From NCBI GenBank assembly GCA_009841235.1, contig VXMH01000017.1:1-64000 (forward strand): DNA of 64,000 nt, given 5' to 3'. Positions 10,081 through 19,985 of the stretch are shown here, piece by piece. The notes beneath the pieces are model-generated. The model saw only the letters and a list, made by a program, of their open reading frames with translations, did not search any database and was not told the DNA's origin. This stretch comes from Caldilineaceae bacterium SB0661_bin_32 (lineage in GTDB: Bacteria > Chloroflexota > Anaerolineae > Caldilineales > Caldilineaceae). Numbering within the stretch: the first letter of the stretch is position 1; every line of letters begins with the position of its first letter. The position numbers were made by a program, and so were the translations under genes.

Positions 10081-10149
10081 CTGTAGAGAGGTCGGGTTGG
10101 CGGCCAACCATCTGGCCGGGGCCGGACGGAGCTCTACCGGAGAATCTTT

Positions 10150-11487
<1,338 letters not shown>

Positions 11488-11529
11488 CCCACCACTTTCT
11501 TTGTTTCGCAGCGCGAGGAACTGTGGCCG

Positions 11530-12216
11530 ATGAGCGACCGCATCTATCTGGTGTTGTTGGGAGCGCCTGGAGCCGGCAAGGGCACACAGGCCCAGTTGCT
11601 GGAAGAAAGTTTGGGGATTCCGCAGATTTCTACGGGAGAGATCTTCCGGTACAACTTGAAGAACCAGACAGAACTCGGGCAGCTGGCGCAGAGCTATTAC
11701 GACAACGGGGAATTGGTTCCTGACGAAGTGACGATTCGGATGGTGGAAGCGCGCCTGACCCAGGATGATGCCGCAAAGGGCGCGATTATGGATGGCTTTC
11801 CGCGCAATCTCATTCAGGCTCAGGCGCTGGACGGGATGACGGCTGAGTACGGGGGCATCGATGTGGTGCCCTTTTTCCAGTTGGAAGACGATGTCGTTAC
11901 GATGCGAATCACGGGGCGGCGGGTATGCCGCAATTGCGACAGGGTCTACCACCTGACATTCAATCCGCCCCAGGGCGAAAATTGTGACAGTTGCGGCGGC
12001 GAGTTGTACCAGCGCAATGACGATAAACCGGAGACGGTCCAGAACCGGCTGTATATCTACTACAAGCAGACGTCGCCATTGATTGGGTACTATTTCGCGC
12101 AGGGATTGCTGGAGGAGGTTGATGGCGCGAGGTCGATCCAGGAGATGCAGGCGCAGCTGCTGGAGCGGTTGGCAACCAGAAATATAGAGGCGGCGAGGCG
12201 CGCTGTATCCGCCTGA
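11530..12216 (+). CDS. adk: Adenylate kinase, zinc-lid type
   Basis: 228 aa. Catalyses AMP + ATP to 2 ADP. The P-loop GAPGAGKGTQ lies at about residues 11-20, IMDGFPRN is the AMP-site motif, and the LID domain contains CRNC and CDSC, a four-cysteine set typical of zinc-binding adenylate kinases of Gram-positive and related bacteria. It sits between secY and map. ATG 11530 is 42 bp after secY. Confidence 0.97.
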   Translation: MSDRIYLVLLGAPGAGKGTQAQLLEESLGIPQISTGEIFRYNLKNQTELGQLAQSYYDNGELVPDEVTIRMVEARLTQDDAAKGAIMDGFPRNLIQAQALDGMTAEYGGIDVVPFFQLEDDVVTMRITGRRVCRNCDRVYHLTFNPPQGENCDSCGGELYQRNDDKPETVQNRLYIYYKQTSPLIGYYFAQGLLEEVDGARSIQEMQAQLLERLATRNIEAARRAVSA

Positions 12217-12256
12217 CGAGTGCGAGGGACCGGATGTCGTTGGCGGCAGGTGCAAG

Positions 12257-13105
12257 GTGAACGACGAGAGCATGATGACGAGACTCAGGCGCAGGCTGTA
12301 CGGCAATGGGCGGCCGCGTCTCAGGGCCAGACAAGTGCAGGAACGCCCTGCGCCGGTCTTGAAGAACCCGCGTGAGATCCAGATCATGCGGGAAGCGGGT
12401 CGCATCGTTGCGAGAGTTCATCAGGAGTTTCGGGAGGCAATTCGGCCGGGGATCAGCACGTGGGATTTGGACGAGCTGGCTGCGGCGACAATACACAGCC
12501 ACCGTGCGAAATCCAGCTTTCTGGGCTATCGCGGCTACCCGGCGAACATTTGCACGAGCATCAACGAGGAGTTGGTGCATGGCATTCCGAGCCGGGGGCG
12601 GGTGCTGCAAGAGGGTGACATTATCAGTATCGACGTCGGCGTGTTCTACCGCGGCTTTGTGGGCGACAGCGGTTGGACATATCCTGTCGGCGCGATCGAG
12701 CCTGCGGCCGAACGGTTGCTGCAGGTCACGGAGGAGAGCCTCAATGCCGGCATAAAGGCGATGCGCTCAGGCGGCCGTGTACTGGATATCAGCGCGGCGG
12801 TGCAGGATAGCGTAGAGCCGAGCGGCTTTCACGTGGTGCGGGAGTACACGGGTCACGGTGTGGGGCGGGCGATGCATGAGGGGCCGCAGGTACTGAATTA
12901 TGTATCAGACGACACGGACGGAAGGGTTGTACTGCGCCCTGGACTGGTCGTTGCGATTGAACCGATGGTTCAGATAGGCACGTGGCGGACGGAGACATTG
13001 AAGGACAAGTGGACCGTTATCAGCGAAGATCATAGCTTGAGCGCCCACTTTGAGCATACGGTTGCCGTCACCAACAGAGGCCCCGAAATCTTGACGCGGC
13101 CATAG
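12257..13105 (+). CDS. map: Methionine aminopeptidase, type I
   Basis: 282 aa from GTG 12257. The pita-bread fold begins at KNPREIQIMREAGRIV (about residue 36). Metal ligands can be seen in IDVGVFYRGFVGDSGWT (two Asp), TGHGVGRAMHEGP (His), IEPM (Glu) and EHTVAV (Glu). It removes the initiator Met from nascent proteins. The first 35 residues form a basic extension absent from the minimal enzyme; starts at 12272 or 12275 are alternatives. Confidence 0.95.
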   Translation: MNDESMMTRLRRRLYGNGRPRLRARQVQERPAPVLKNPREIQIMREAGRIVARVHQEFREAIRPGISTWDLDELAAATIHSHRAKSSFLGYRGYPANICTSINEELVHGIPSRGRVLQEGDIISIDVGVFYRGFVGDSGWTYPVGAIEPAAERLLQVTEESLNAGIKAMRSGGRVLDISAAVQDSVEPSGFHVVREYTGHGVGRAMHEGPQVLNYVSDDTDGRVVLRPGLVVAIEPMVQIGTWRTETLKDKWTVISEDHSLSAHFEHTVAVTNRGPEILTRP

Positions 13106-13159
13106 CCTTATGATACAGTTGTGGAATTGCGTTACGACTTTGGGAAGGGAGGTTGAAGG

Positions 13160-13273
13160 ATGAAAGTGCGGCCTTCGGTCAAGAAGATGTGTGAGAAGTG
13201 TTCCGTCGTACGACGGCGAGGCGTTGTATATGTGATCTGTCAGAACCCGAAGCACAAGCAGAGACAGGGTTAG
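13160..13273 (+). CDS. rpmJ: Large ribosomal subunit protein L36 (short, zinc-binding)
   Basis: 37 aa: [20 protein letters not shown], then [17 protein letters not shown]. The Cys3-His zinc ligand set of L36 (CEKC, IC, KH) is intact. GGGAGGTTGAAGG is upstream of the ATG. It starts 54 bp after map, so there is no room for infA, which usually sits between these two genes. Confidence 0.96.
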   Translation: MKVRPSVKKMCEKCSVVRRRGVVYVICQNPKHKQRQG

Positions 13274-13293
13274 AAACCCAGGGGGCAATTTCC

Positions 13294-13671
13294 ATGGCAC
13301 GTATTGCAGGCGTCGACATTCCTCGGGACAAGCGGGTCGTTATCGCCCTGACCTACATTTACGGGATAGGCCGTTCAGTCAGCCAGGAGATTCTGGAGTC
13401 GACCGGGATTGACGAAGACAAACGCGTCAAGGACCTGGACACGAATGAATTGGTCGCCTTGCGGGACTACATTGAGCGCCACTGCCGTGTTGAAGGGGAT
13501 TTGCGGCGCGAAGTTAACATGAACATCAAGCGCCTCATGGAGATTGGCAGTTATCGAGGCCTGCGGCACCGGCGCAATCTTCCGAGCCGGGGCCAGCGCA
13601 CGCGCACGAATGCGCGCACGCGCCGCGGTGTAAAGAAGACGGTCGCCGGGAAGAAGCGAGCGCGGAAGTAG
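13294..13671 (+). CDS. rpsM: Small ribosomal subunit protein S13
   Basis: 125 aa from ATG 13294 ([15 protein letters not shown]). It contains ALTYIYGIG and the basic tail motif [20 protein letters not shown] ending in KKRARK. An in-frame TTG at 13198 would overlap rpmJ and add residues foreign to the family. S13 contacts P-site tRNA and the inter-subunit bridges. Confidence 0.97.
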   Translation: MARIAGVDIPRDKRVVIALTYIYGIGRSVSQEILESTGIDEDKRVKDLDTNELVALRDYIERHCRVEGDLRREVNMNIKRLMEIGSYRGLRHRRNLPSRGQRTRTNARTRRGVKKTVAGKKRARK

Positions 13672-13728
13672 CGGCAGGTTATCGTTTTTAACATTTGTTG
13701 CACAGGAAGATCAGGCTAGGGAGAAACG

Positions 13729-14133
13729 ATGGCTCGAACACAGCGCCGCCGGGGTGGTCGGTCGTCCCGTCGGGAGAGGAAGCACGTGCCGAGCGGGCAG
13801 ATTCACGTCCGCGCTACATTTAACAATACGATCATCACGGTAACAGATCCCCAAGGGGAGGTCCTCTGTTGGGCCAGTTCGGGCACAGCCGGATTCAAGG
13901 GGAGCCGCAAGAGTACGCCGTTTGCGGCCCAGCTTGCGGCTTCGGCGGCGGCTCGCCAGGCCGTGAGCGAATTCAATATGCGAGAGGTCGAGGTGTTTAT
14001 CAAAGGTCCGGGACCGGGCCGCGAGAGTGCATTGAGGGCGCTGAACCCGGCCGGTCTGACGGTTACGTCGATCGCGGACATAACACCGATTCCGCATAAC
14101 GGGGTACGCCCCCCAAGCAAACGAAGAGTTTAG
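13729..14133 (+). CDS. rpsK: Small ribosomal subunit protein S11
   Basis: 134 aa. Conserved are the [16 protein letters not shown] strand, the [14 protein letters not shown] helix and the C-terminal [19 protein letters not shown]11 lies on the 30S platform beside the mRNA exit. GGGAGAAACG precedes the ATG. Confidence 0.98.
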   Translation: MARTQRRRGGRSSRRERKHVPSGQIHVRATFNNTIITVTDPQGEVLCWASSGTAGFKGSRKSTPFAAQLAASAAARQAVSEFNMREVEVFIKGPGPGRESALRALNPAGLTVTSIADITPIPHNGVRPPSKRRV

Positions 14134-14447
14134 GAGAACGGACAACGCGTTGCCTCAGGTGTCGAGATTGAAGGGGTTGCGCAACAACGGGATTGACCTG
14201 CCGGAAGAAGAGAGGCATCGTGTTTCGGCGCGATGCCGCTTGTTTTGCAGTGGAGTGAAAGTACTGCAGTGACAATGCAGAGCGGTGATCGAATTGTGTC
14301 GCGGAAATCCGCCAGGCGGTGACGATGCGGGCGGCGCGTTCACTGGGGACGCGATCACCATCCAGGCAGAATTGACCGGCAGACCAACCTATGATGCGGT
14401 CTTGAATGGGGCAAAGGGCCGCGTGCGATAGTGGACCTGGAGGAAAG
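14134..14447 (+). other. 314-bp spacer between rpsK and rpsD without a recognised gene
   Basis: This is by far the longest gap inside the ribosomal block. No open frame resembles a protein. Short inverted repeats can be seen (GCATCG with CGATGC near 14216-14242; CTGCA with TGCAG near 14264-14281), so an RNA leader for rpsD is possible. S4 is a known autoregulator in other bacteria through structured leaders; the link here is speculation. Confidence 0.35.
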
Positions 14448-15083
14448 ATGGCACGATATACAGATGCGGTTTGTAAACTCTGTCGACGAGAAGGACAGAA
14501 GTTGTTCCTGAAAGGCGAACGCTGTGTCAGCCCCAAATGCGCGGTTGATCGGCGTCCGTTCCCGCCGGGCGAAGCAGGCCGGCGAAATGTAATGCGGCGC
14601 AAGGTCTCGGATTTCGGAATCCAGTTGCGCGAGAAGCAGAAGGCGCGTCGCATGTACGGTGTAATGGAACGGCAGTTTCGCCGCTATTTCAAGGAAGCAT
14701 CACGGCGCAAAGGGCAGACCGGCGGTATTTTGTTGGAACTACTGGAAAGCCGGTTGGACAATGTGGTGTACCGGTTCGGCTTTGCCGATAGCCGGGCGCA
14801 GGCGCGTCAGCTTGTGCGACACGGTCACTTTGCCGTGAATGGCCGCAAGACGAATATCCCATCCTTTTTGGTGTCGCCGAACGACCAGATTTCCGTTCGC
14901 GAGCAGAGTCGGTCCAAGACTTATTTTCGTGAACGCGCCCAGATTCTCGGCAGTGCGTCCCCCCCTACGTGGCTCAGTCTGGATGCGACCAATCTCAACG
15001 GTACGGTGACTTCGGCGCCGGAACGGGACGAGATTGGCGTACTCCTAAATGAACAGTTGATCGTTGAGTACTACAGTCGTTAG
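14448..15083 (+). CDS. rpsD: Small ribosomal subunit protein S4, zinc-finger form
   Basis: 211 aa from ATG 14448 ([20 protein letters not shown]), preceded by TGGAGGAAAG. The N-terminal CKLC with CVSPKC makes a four-cysteine zinc site (C+ form). The S4 RNA-binding domain contains [20 protein letters not shown] and [15 protein letters not shown]4 nucleates 30S body assembly and affects fidelity. Confidence 0.97.
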   Translation: MARYTDAVCKLCRREGQKLFLKGERCVSPKCAVDRRPFPPGEAGRRNVMRRKVSDFGIQLREKQKARRMYGVMERQFRRYFKEASRRKGQTGGILLELLESRLDNVVYRFGFADSRAQARQLVRHGHFAVNGRKTNIPSFLVSPNDQISVREQSRSKTYFRERAQILGSASPPTWLSLDATNLNGTVTSAPERDEIGVLLNEQLIVEYYSR

Positions 15084-15207
15084 CTGACAAGGTACGGGTT
15101 CGTTGCCTTAAGAGGTCGGTTGCAGGGACAACCGGCAGGGCTGCAACGATTGTCTGTCGCCACACGTTGTTTGGTTGAGACTGCTATAAAGCCGGGAGGG
15201 GTAGCCG

Positions 15208-16341
15208 TTGCTTAACAATCTAGTATTGCCGAAGATAGAAGTAGAGGCCAGTTCTCGAAACTACGGCCATTTTGTGATCAGCCCGCTGGAAAGCGGCTAT
15301 GGGATTACGCTTGGGAACTCTTTGCGCCGGGTATTGCTGTCGAGTTTGCCGGGCGCTGCCGTAACTTCAATCTCGGTCAGTAGTGTGCATCATGAGTTTT
15401 CGACAATCGATCATGTACTGGAAGATGCCACTCGACTGATATTGAATGTAAAGCAGATTCGATTCAGGAGCGAGAGCGCTGAACCTGTTCGGGTTTCGGT
15501 AGAGGTGTATCATGAAGGTCCGGTAACGGCCGGAGATTTGAACTGCCCTCCGGAAGTTGAGATCGTCAACCCGGACCTGTACCTGCTGTTTGCCGACTCG
15601 AACGAGGTGGACCTGGACATTGAAATGGTGGTGGAGCAGGGCCGGGGTTACAGTCCGGCCGAGGAACGGGTGCAGTTACCGCTGGGAGAGATCCCCGTGG
15701 ATGCGATTTTCAGTCCGGTCAAGAAGGCATCCTACCGGGTCGAACGAACCCGCATCGGCCAGCAGACCGACTATGACAGGCTGAATCTGGAAGTATGGAC
15801 CGATGGCACGATTTCGCCTGAAGATTCGATGCGGCAGGCGGCTGACATTCTTGTACAGCATCTGACCCTGTTTGTGGGCGACCGCACGACGATGGTCGAA
15901 CTGCCGGAGGAGGAGGAGGAAAGCATCCCCAGCCGTGTTGCCGAGGCGCCGATTGAGGAGCTCGAGTTAACGGTACGGGCATACAACTGCCTGAAACGGG
16001 CAGGCATCACGAAGGTCGGAGAGATCCTGAAGCGGATGGAGAAAGGTGAGGACGAGATGCTCGCCATCCGTAACTTTGGCAAAAAGTCGCTGGATGAACT
16101 GGTCGAGAAGCTGAGCGAGAAGGGATACATGAACGTGGTAGGCGTCGATCTCAGCGCCTACTTGGGTGGCGGCAACGGAACCGAAGTTGAGGAGATTCTG
16201 GCCGAAGTCGCTGAAACCGAAGTCGCTGAAACCGAAGTCGCTGAGACTGAGGCGTCTGATAACGAAGTAGCTGAAACCGAAGCGGCTGAAGCAGTCGAGA
16301 TCGTCGAAGAGGCGGACTTATCGCCGCTAGCGGAGGAATAG
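15208..16341 (+). CDS. rpoA: RNA polymerase alpha subunit with acidic repeat tail
   Basis: 377 aa. The amino-terminal dimerisation domain shows GHFVISPLESGYGITLGNSL and RRVLLSSLPGAAVTSI. The C-terminal domain (about residues 250-310) has the helix-hairpin-helix ELELTVRAYNCLKRAGI and RNFGKKSLDEL that contacts UP elements and activators. TTG start at 15208 behind GGGAGGGG. After about residue 325 comes an unusual tail of about 50 residues made of imperfect EVAET repeats, not part of the standard subunit. It is probably disordered and negatively charged; its role is unknown. Confidence 0.97.
   Translation: MLNNLVLPKIEVEASSRNYGHFVISPLESGYGITLGNSLRRVLLSSLPGAAVTSISVSSVHHEFSTIDHVLEDATRLILNVKQIRFRSESAEPVRVSVEVYHEGPVTAGDLNCPPEVEIVNPDLYLLFADSNEVDLDIEMVVEQGRGYSPAEERVQLPLGEIPVDAIFSPVKKASYRVERTRIGQQTDYDRLNLEVWTDGTISPEDSMRQAADILVQHLTLFVGDRTTMVELPEEEEESIPSRVAEAPIEELELTVRAYNCLKRAGITKVGEILKRMEKGEDEMLAIRNFGKKSLDELVEKLSEKGYMNVVGVDLSAYLGGGNGTEVEEILAEVAETEVAETEVAETEASDNEVAETEAAEAVEIVEEADLSPLAEE
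16204..16293 (+). repeat. Six 15-bp tandem repeats in the 3' end of rpoA
   Basis: Six head-to-tail units of 15 bp start at 16204, 16219, 16234, 16249, 16264 and 16279, with consensus GAAGTCGCTGAAACC. The first two are identical; the others differ at a few bases. They encode EVAET-type pentapeptides, so copy-number change would lengthen or shorten the tail in frame. Confidence 0.92.
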
Positions 16342-16345
16342 CACG

Positions 16346-16732
16346 ATGCGACACCAGATCGCGGGCCAGAAGTTAAGCCGGAATGCGGCGCAACGCAAGG
16401 CCCTGTTTCGCAACCTGATTCGAGAACTCTATATTCACGAACGGATAACGACCACGCAGGCCAAAGCGCGGGCGATGCGCGGCGATGCTGAGAAGCTGAT
16501 TACAAAGGCCAAGCACGGCCTGGCAGGTAAGATAGACCGGGTACATGCGCAACGCCAGGTTGTGGCGTACCTCAATGACAAGGCGGTCGCGAAGAAGGTC
16601 TTTGACGAGTTGGCCCCCCGCTATGAGGAGCGGAATGGCGGGTATACACGCATCGTCAAGCTGGGAAAACGGTTCGGCGACGCGGCGGATATGGCAGTCA
16701 TCGAGCTGGTGACGGAGGGCAGTAACGAATAG
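16346..16732 (+). CDS. rplQ: Large ribosomal subunit protein L17
   Basis: 128 aa. It starts MRHQIAGQKLSRNAAQRKAL, with family motifs NLIRELYIHERITTTQAKAR and GGYTRIVKLGKRFGDAA. Starts 4 bp after the rpoA stop, in the usual rpoA-rplQ order. Confidence 0.97.
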   Translation: MRHQIAGQKLSRNAAQRKALFRNLIRELYIHERITTTQAKARAMRGDAEKLITKAKHGLAGKIDRVHAQRQVVAYLNDKAVAKKVFDELAPRYEERNGGYTRIVKLGKRFGDAADMAVIELVTEGSNE

Positions 16733-16830
16733 CCGGGTAAGTTGCCGTCCAGGTCGAGTGTCTGCCGGGCGGGCGGCGGTTGGAAGAGTAGTTGATTTGT
16801 TGCCGCGTGCGCCACGCCGGTGAGGAGCGA

Positions 16831-17646
16831 ATGCCGAGAGTCGTCGGTCTGATCGCTTACGACGGCACAGACTTTTTTGGATTCCAGGTACAGAGGGAGG
16901 CGCCGACAGTCCAGGGGGCGTTGGAAGAAGCGCTGAAGGACGTGACCGGTGCGAATTGCCGAATAAGCGGCTCCGGAAGGACGGACACGGGCGTTCACGC
17001 CAAAGGGCAAATCATTGCGGTGGAAGCGCCGTGGAGCCATTCGCTGGAAGCCCTGCGCCAGGCCTGGAACCAACGGTTGCCTGATTCGATACTCGTTCGC
17101 AGTCTGACGGAAGCGCCGCCTGGGTTCCACCCGCGATTCAGCGCCTCGGAGCGGACATACCGTTACACGATGTGGGCGCCGGCGGGTGAAGGAAAGGGCG
17201 AGAGACGTTTTCCTCTCGCGGACCGGTTTGCAGTGGTATTGCCCAGACGCCCAGACCTGGATGCGATGAACTGTGCTGCCGGCCTGTTGATTGGGACGCA
17301 TGACTTTGCCACGTTTGGGCAGGCGCCCCAAGGAGAGAATACGGTTCGCCGAATCGTGACGCTCTTCTGGGAACGGGTCGAGGAGTCGCTGCCGGCGCTG
17401 GACCCGTTTGCGGCCGAGCGGCTGGTTTTGACCGTTACCGCCAACGCGTTTTTGAGACGGATGGCGCGTAATCTGGCCGGCTCGCTGCTGGCAGTTGGTC
17501 TGGGTGTGTGGCAGGCGGATGAACTGGTCGCGGCGTTGAAGGCGAAAGACCGCAGCCGCTCAGCCCCGCCGCTCCCACCCAATGGGCTTGTTCTGGAACG
17601 GGTACTCTATGCCGAGTATCCTGATCTGTTTTCTGCGCATTCATGA
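16831..17646 (+). CDS. truA: tRNA pseudouridine synthase A
   Basis: 271 aa from ATG 16831 behind GTGAGGAGCGA; the protein starts MPRVVGLIAYDGTDFFGFQVQ. The catalytic aspartate lies in GSGRTDTGVHAKGQ. ERTYRYTM and FLRRMARNLAG are also conserved. It makes pseudouridine 38-40 in the anticodon arm. Placement between rplQ and rplM is common. An upstream in-frame TTG (16792) lacks a binding site. Confidence 0.96.
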   Translation: MPRVVGLIAYDGTDFFGFQVQREAPTVQGALEEALKDVTGANCRISGSGRTDTGVHAKGQIIAVEAPWSHSLEALRQAWNQRLPDSILVRSLTEAPPGFHPRFSASERTYRYTMWAPAGEGKGERRFPLADRFAVVLPRRPDLDAMNCAAGLLIGTHDFATFGQAPQGENTVRRIVTLFWERVEESLPALDPFAAERLVLTVTANAFLRRMARNLAGSLLAVGLGVWQADELVAALKAKDRSRSAPPLPPNGLVLERVLYAEYPDLFSAHS

Positions 17647-17701
17647 TGTTGATGGTAGATAGCAGAGAGTTGCTTGCAGGTGCGAACGAGGAGATTGCAG
17701 G

Positions 17702-18154
17702 GTGAAGACACTGAGCCTGAGTTATGAAGAGGCCAAGAGTGGCCGTGAGTGGTACGTTGTCGATGCAACGGACAAGACACTCGGCCGGCTAGCTTCGGAG
17801 ATCGCGCAGGTCCTGCGCGGCAAGCACAAGCCGAGTTTCACGCCCAACGTGGACTGCGGTGACTTCGTAATTGTCATCAATTGCGACAAGTTTCACGTAA
17901 CGGGCAACCGCCTGGATGAAAAACGCTATTACCGGCATTCGCGCTATCCCGGCGGCCTGAAGAGCCGAACGATGCGCGAACAGTTGAAAAGACAACCGGA
18001 GAAGATCATTTTTGAAGCGGTCAAAGGTATGGTTCCCAAGACCCGGCTCGGCCGCGCCCAGATGAAAAAGTTGAGAGTCTACGCTGGTCCGGATCATCCG
18101 CACGAGGCGCAGAAGCCGAAGGTGCTGGAACTGCAGGAGAGCAGATATGAGTGA
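17702..18154 (+). CDS. rplM: Large ribosomal subunit protein L13
   Basis: 150 aa from GTG 17702. Family motifs are [38 protein letters not shown] and the [21 protein letters not shown] segment. Its stop overlaps the start of rpsI by 8 bp, so the two are coupled, as usual for the L13-S9 pair. Confidence 0.98.
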   Translation: MKTLSLSYEEAKSGREWYVVDATDKTLGRLASEIAQVLRGKHKPSFTPNVDCGDFVIVINCDKFHVTGNRLDEKRYYRHSRYPGGLKSRTMREQLKRQPEKIIFEAVKGMVPKTRLGRAQMKKLRVYAGPDHPHEAQKPKVLELQESRYE

Positions 18155-18536
18155 GTATATCGAGGCGGTTGGACGACGCAAGAGCGCGACGGCACGCGTG
18201 CGGCTGTATGAGGGGGACGGTGAGATCATCGTCAACAGCCTGCCGATGAACGGCTATTTTGGGCGCGCTTTGGACCAGATGGTGATCCGGCAACCGCTGA
18301 CACTGACGGGCACTGAGAACAGCTTCAATATCAGCATAAAGGTTCATGGCGGCGGTGAAGGCGGCCAGGCTCACGCAGCGCGGCACGGTTTATCGCGGGC
18401 GCTGGTGGCGGCGGATCCGAATCTGAGGCCCACCTTGAAGGCTGCGGGATTTCTCACGCGCGATGCGCGCGTGAAGGAACGGATGAAACCGGGCCTCAAA
18501 CGGGCGCGCAAGGCTCCGCAGTACACCAAGCGGTAA
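18147..18536 (+). CDS. rpsI: Small ribosomal subunit protein S9
   Basis: 129 aa. It starts with the [15 protein letters not shown] motif and ends [12 protein letters not shown], the tail that reaches the P-site tRNA. GCAGGAGAG lies inside rplM ahead of the ATG. Last gene of the ribosomal block. Confidence 0.98.
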   Translation: MSEYIEAVGRRKSATARVRLYEGDGEIIVNSLPMNGYFGRALDQMVIRQPLTLTGTENSFNISIKVHGGGEGGQAHAARHGLSRALVAADPNLRPTLKAAGFLTRDARVKERMKPGLKRARKAPQYTKR

Positions 18537-18566
18537 GAGACGCCTGTCAGAAATCGAGGCAATACA

Positions 18567-18593
18567 AAAGCGGTGGCCAAGCCATCGCTTTTT
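18567..18593 (+). terminator. Rho-independent terminator after rpsI
   Basis: AAAGCGGTGGC (18567-18577) pairs with GCCATCGCTTT (18581-18591) through an 11-bp stem with one G-U pair and a 3-nt loop, followed by more T. It lies 30 bp past the rpsI stop and closes the ribosomal block. Confidence 0.9.
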
Positions 18594-18662
18594 GTTCGTT
18601 CAGTTTTCTGACGGTTTGGGCCGAACGGAGCTCAGGTAACGGGGAAGGAGAGTCCGACATCA

Positions 18663-19277
18663 ATGGTGATCCGGTGCGGGTTTCTTGCAGTTGTCGATTC
18701 GACTGAATCCGTTGACGCGGATGCGGTTCTAGCTGACGTGCAGAGGATGGTGGCCGGCGCTCTGGATGGATTGCTGCCCCTGTTCAGTCACGTTTACAGA
18801 GAGCCTCCTCGCTACCAGTTGGAGGAGACCCTGCGGCGGTGGTGCGATGAAGAGGAGCTGGACCTGATTTTGACGGTAGGCGGCACTTTCCCTGCGCCGG
18901 GACCTTCAGCGGAGGAGATCGTGCCGGAAGCTACGACTGCCGTACTGGAGCGGTTGATGCCGTCACTGCCGGAGACGATGCGCGCCAAGGCCGTCGCGAA
19001 GAATCCGATGGCGATGCTGGATAGAGGGATTGCAGGCATCCGGGGACGGACGTTGATAATCAATCTGCCTGGCGGACAGGCTTTGACAGGGGCGTTTCTG
19101 GGAGGCATTTCAGGCGTGATTCCTGCGGTGATGGAGCGGATTGGCGTGGAAGATGAACAGCCTGTCACCGAGGACGCGCCGGTTGAACCTGGACAGGAGA
19201 ATATAAGGCCCCGCTCCGGAGCCTTGGACAAGGAGGAGTTCGCGGCTTTTTTGCAAAGGCGGCAGAAGAGTGAGTGA
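18663..19277 (+). CDS. MoaB/MogA-like molybdopterin-binding domain protein
   Basis: 204 aa. The fold is recognisable from LDLILTVGGTFPAPGPSAEE, MRAKAVAKNPMAMLDRGIAG and IRGRTLIINLPGG, matching the MoCF/MogA-MoaB family, which adenylylates molybdopterin in molybdenum cofactor synthesis. The family motif usually reads TxGGTGxxxRD; here the second GG-containing loop is GGTFPAPGPS, so one consensus position differs. The last 30 residues are a charged tail not seen in the minimal family. MsrP at 33322 is a molybdoenzyme that would need the cofactor. ATG 18663 is preceded by GGGGAAGGAGAG. Confidence 0.82.
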   Translation: MVIRCGFLAVVDSTESVDADAVLADVQRMVAGALDGLLPLFSHVYREPPRYQLEETLRRWCDEEELDLILTVGGTFPAPGPSAEEIVPEATTAVLERLMPSLPETMRAKAVAKNPMAMLDRGIAGIRGRTLIINLPGGQALTGAFLGGISGVIPAVMERIGVEDEQPVTEDAPVEPGQENIRPRSGALDKEEFAAFLQRRQKSE

Positions 19278-19343
19278 ACGGTTGCCAGTCCATGTCAACT
19301 ACGAACAGAACCTAGCGATAGTATGAATCGAAGGGCCGGTATT

Positions 19344-19373
19344 TTGACTTTTGGCTTCCGTTGGGCGTACTAT
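19344..19373 (+). promoter_or_regulatory. Sigma-70-type promoter upstream of thioredoxin
   Basis: TTGACT (19344-19349), an 18-bp spacer and TACTAT (19368-19373) lie in an AT-rich stretch 130 bp before the thioredoxin gene. Confidence 0.55.
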
Positions 19374-19504
19374 ATTTTTTGTAGGTTAGTCTACAGCCCT
19401 GCCAGACATCGCATGTTAAGGTAGGCAGTGACTGGCAAGTACAGGACGGACCCGCCGGAAAGTTGCAGTTTGTACGCTCGCATACAGGAGTAGGAGACAA
19501 GAAA

Positions 19505-19834
19505 ATGGGCGAGAACACCGTTGTAGTCACAGATGCGAATTTTGAGGATGAGGTCATCCAATCGGAAACCCCGGTACTGGTGGATTTCTGGGCGGAGTGG
19601 TGCGGTCCTTGCAAGATGATCGCACCGGTTCTGGATGAAATTGCTACCGAGCTTGACGGCAAACTGACGATCGGCAAGCTCGATGTGGACGAGAATCAGA
19701 GCACGGCGATGGCATTTGGCGTGATGAGCATTCCCACGCTTATGCTGTTCAAAGACGGTCAGCAGGTGGAGACGATCGTTGGTTTTCAGCAGAAAGCCCA
19801 ACTGCTAGGCAAGATTCAGGCGCACCTGAACTGA
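19505..19834 (+). CDS. trxA: Thioredoxin
   Basis: 109 aa. The active site WCGPC occurs in [14 protein letters not shown] (about residues 25-38), and the cis-proline lies in [11 protein letters not shown]. Small cytoplasmic dithiol reductant for reductases and repair enzymes. ATG 19505 is chosen because AGGAGTAGGAGACAAG precedes it; an upstream TTG at 19463 would add 14 non-family residues. The gene has its own promoter and terminator. Confidence 0.97.
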   Translation: MGENTVVVTDANFEDEVIQSETPVLVDFWAEWCGPCKMIAPVLDEIATELDGKLTIGKLDVDENQSTAMAFGVMSIPTLMLFKDGQQVETIVGFQQKAQLLGKIQAHLN

Positions 19835-19862
19835 CGTCAGATTGAAGTGGATTTGTGCCAGG

Positions 19863-19890
19863 GCCTGCCGCGATTGCGGCAGGCTTTTTT
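19863..19890 (+). terminator. Rho-independent terminator after trxA
   Basis: GCCTGCCGC (19863-19871) and GCGGCAGGC (19876-19884) form a perfect 9-bp stem with loop GATT, followed by TTTTTT. It makes trxA a single-gene transcript. Confidence 0.95.
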
Positions 19891-19985
19891 GATCCGATCA
19901 CCGGGCGCCGCATTGGGCAGCGCCGGCAGAGTGAAGCCGACCTTTCATCATAATGGGACCTCACCATAACAGGAGGGATTCTGAA

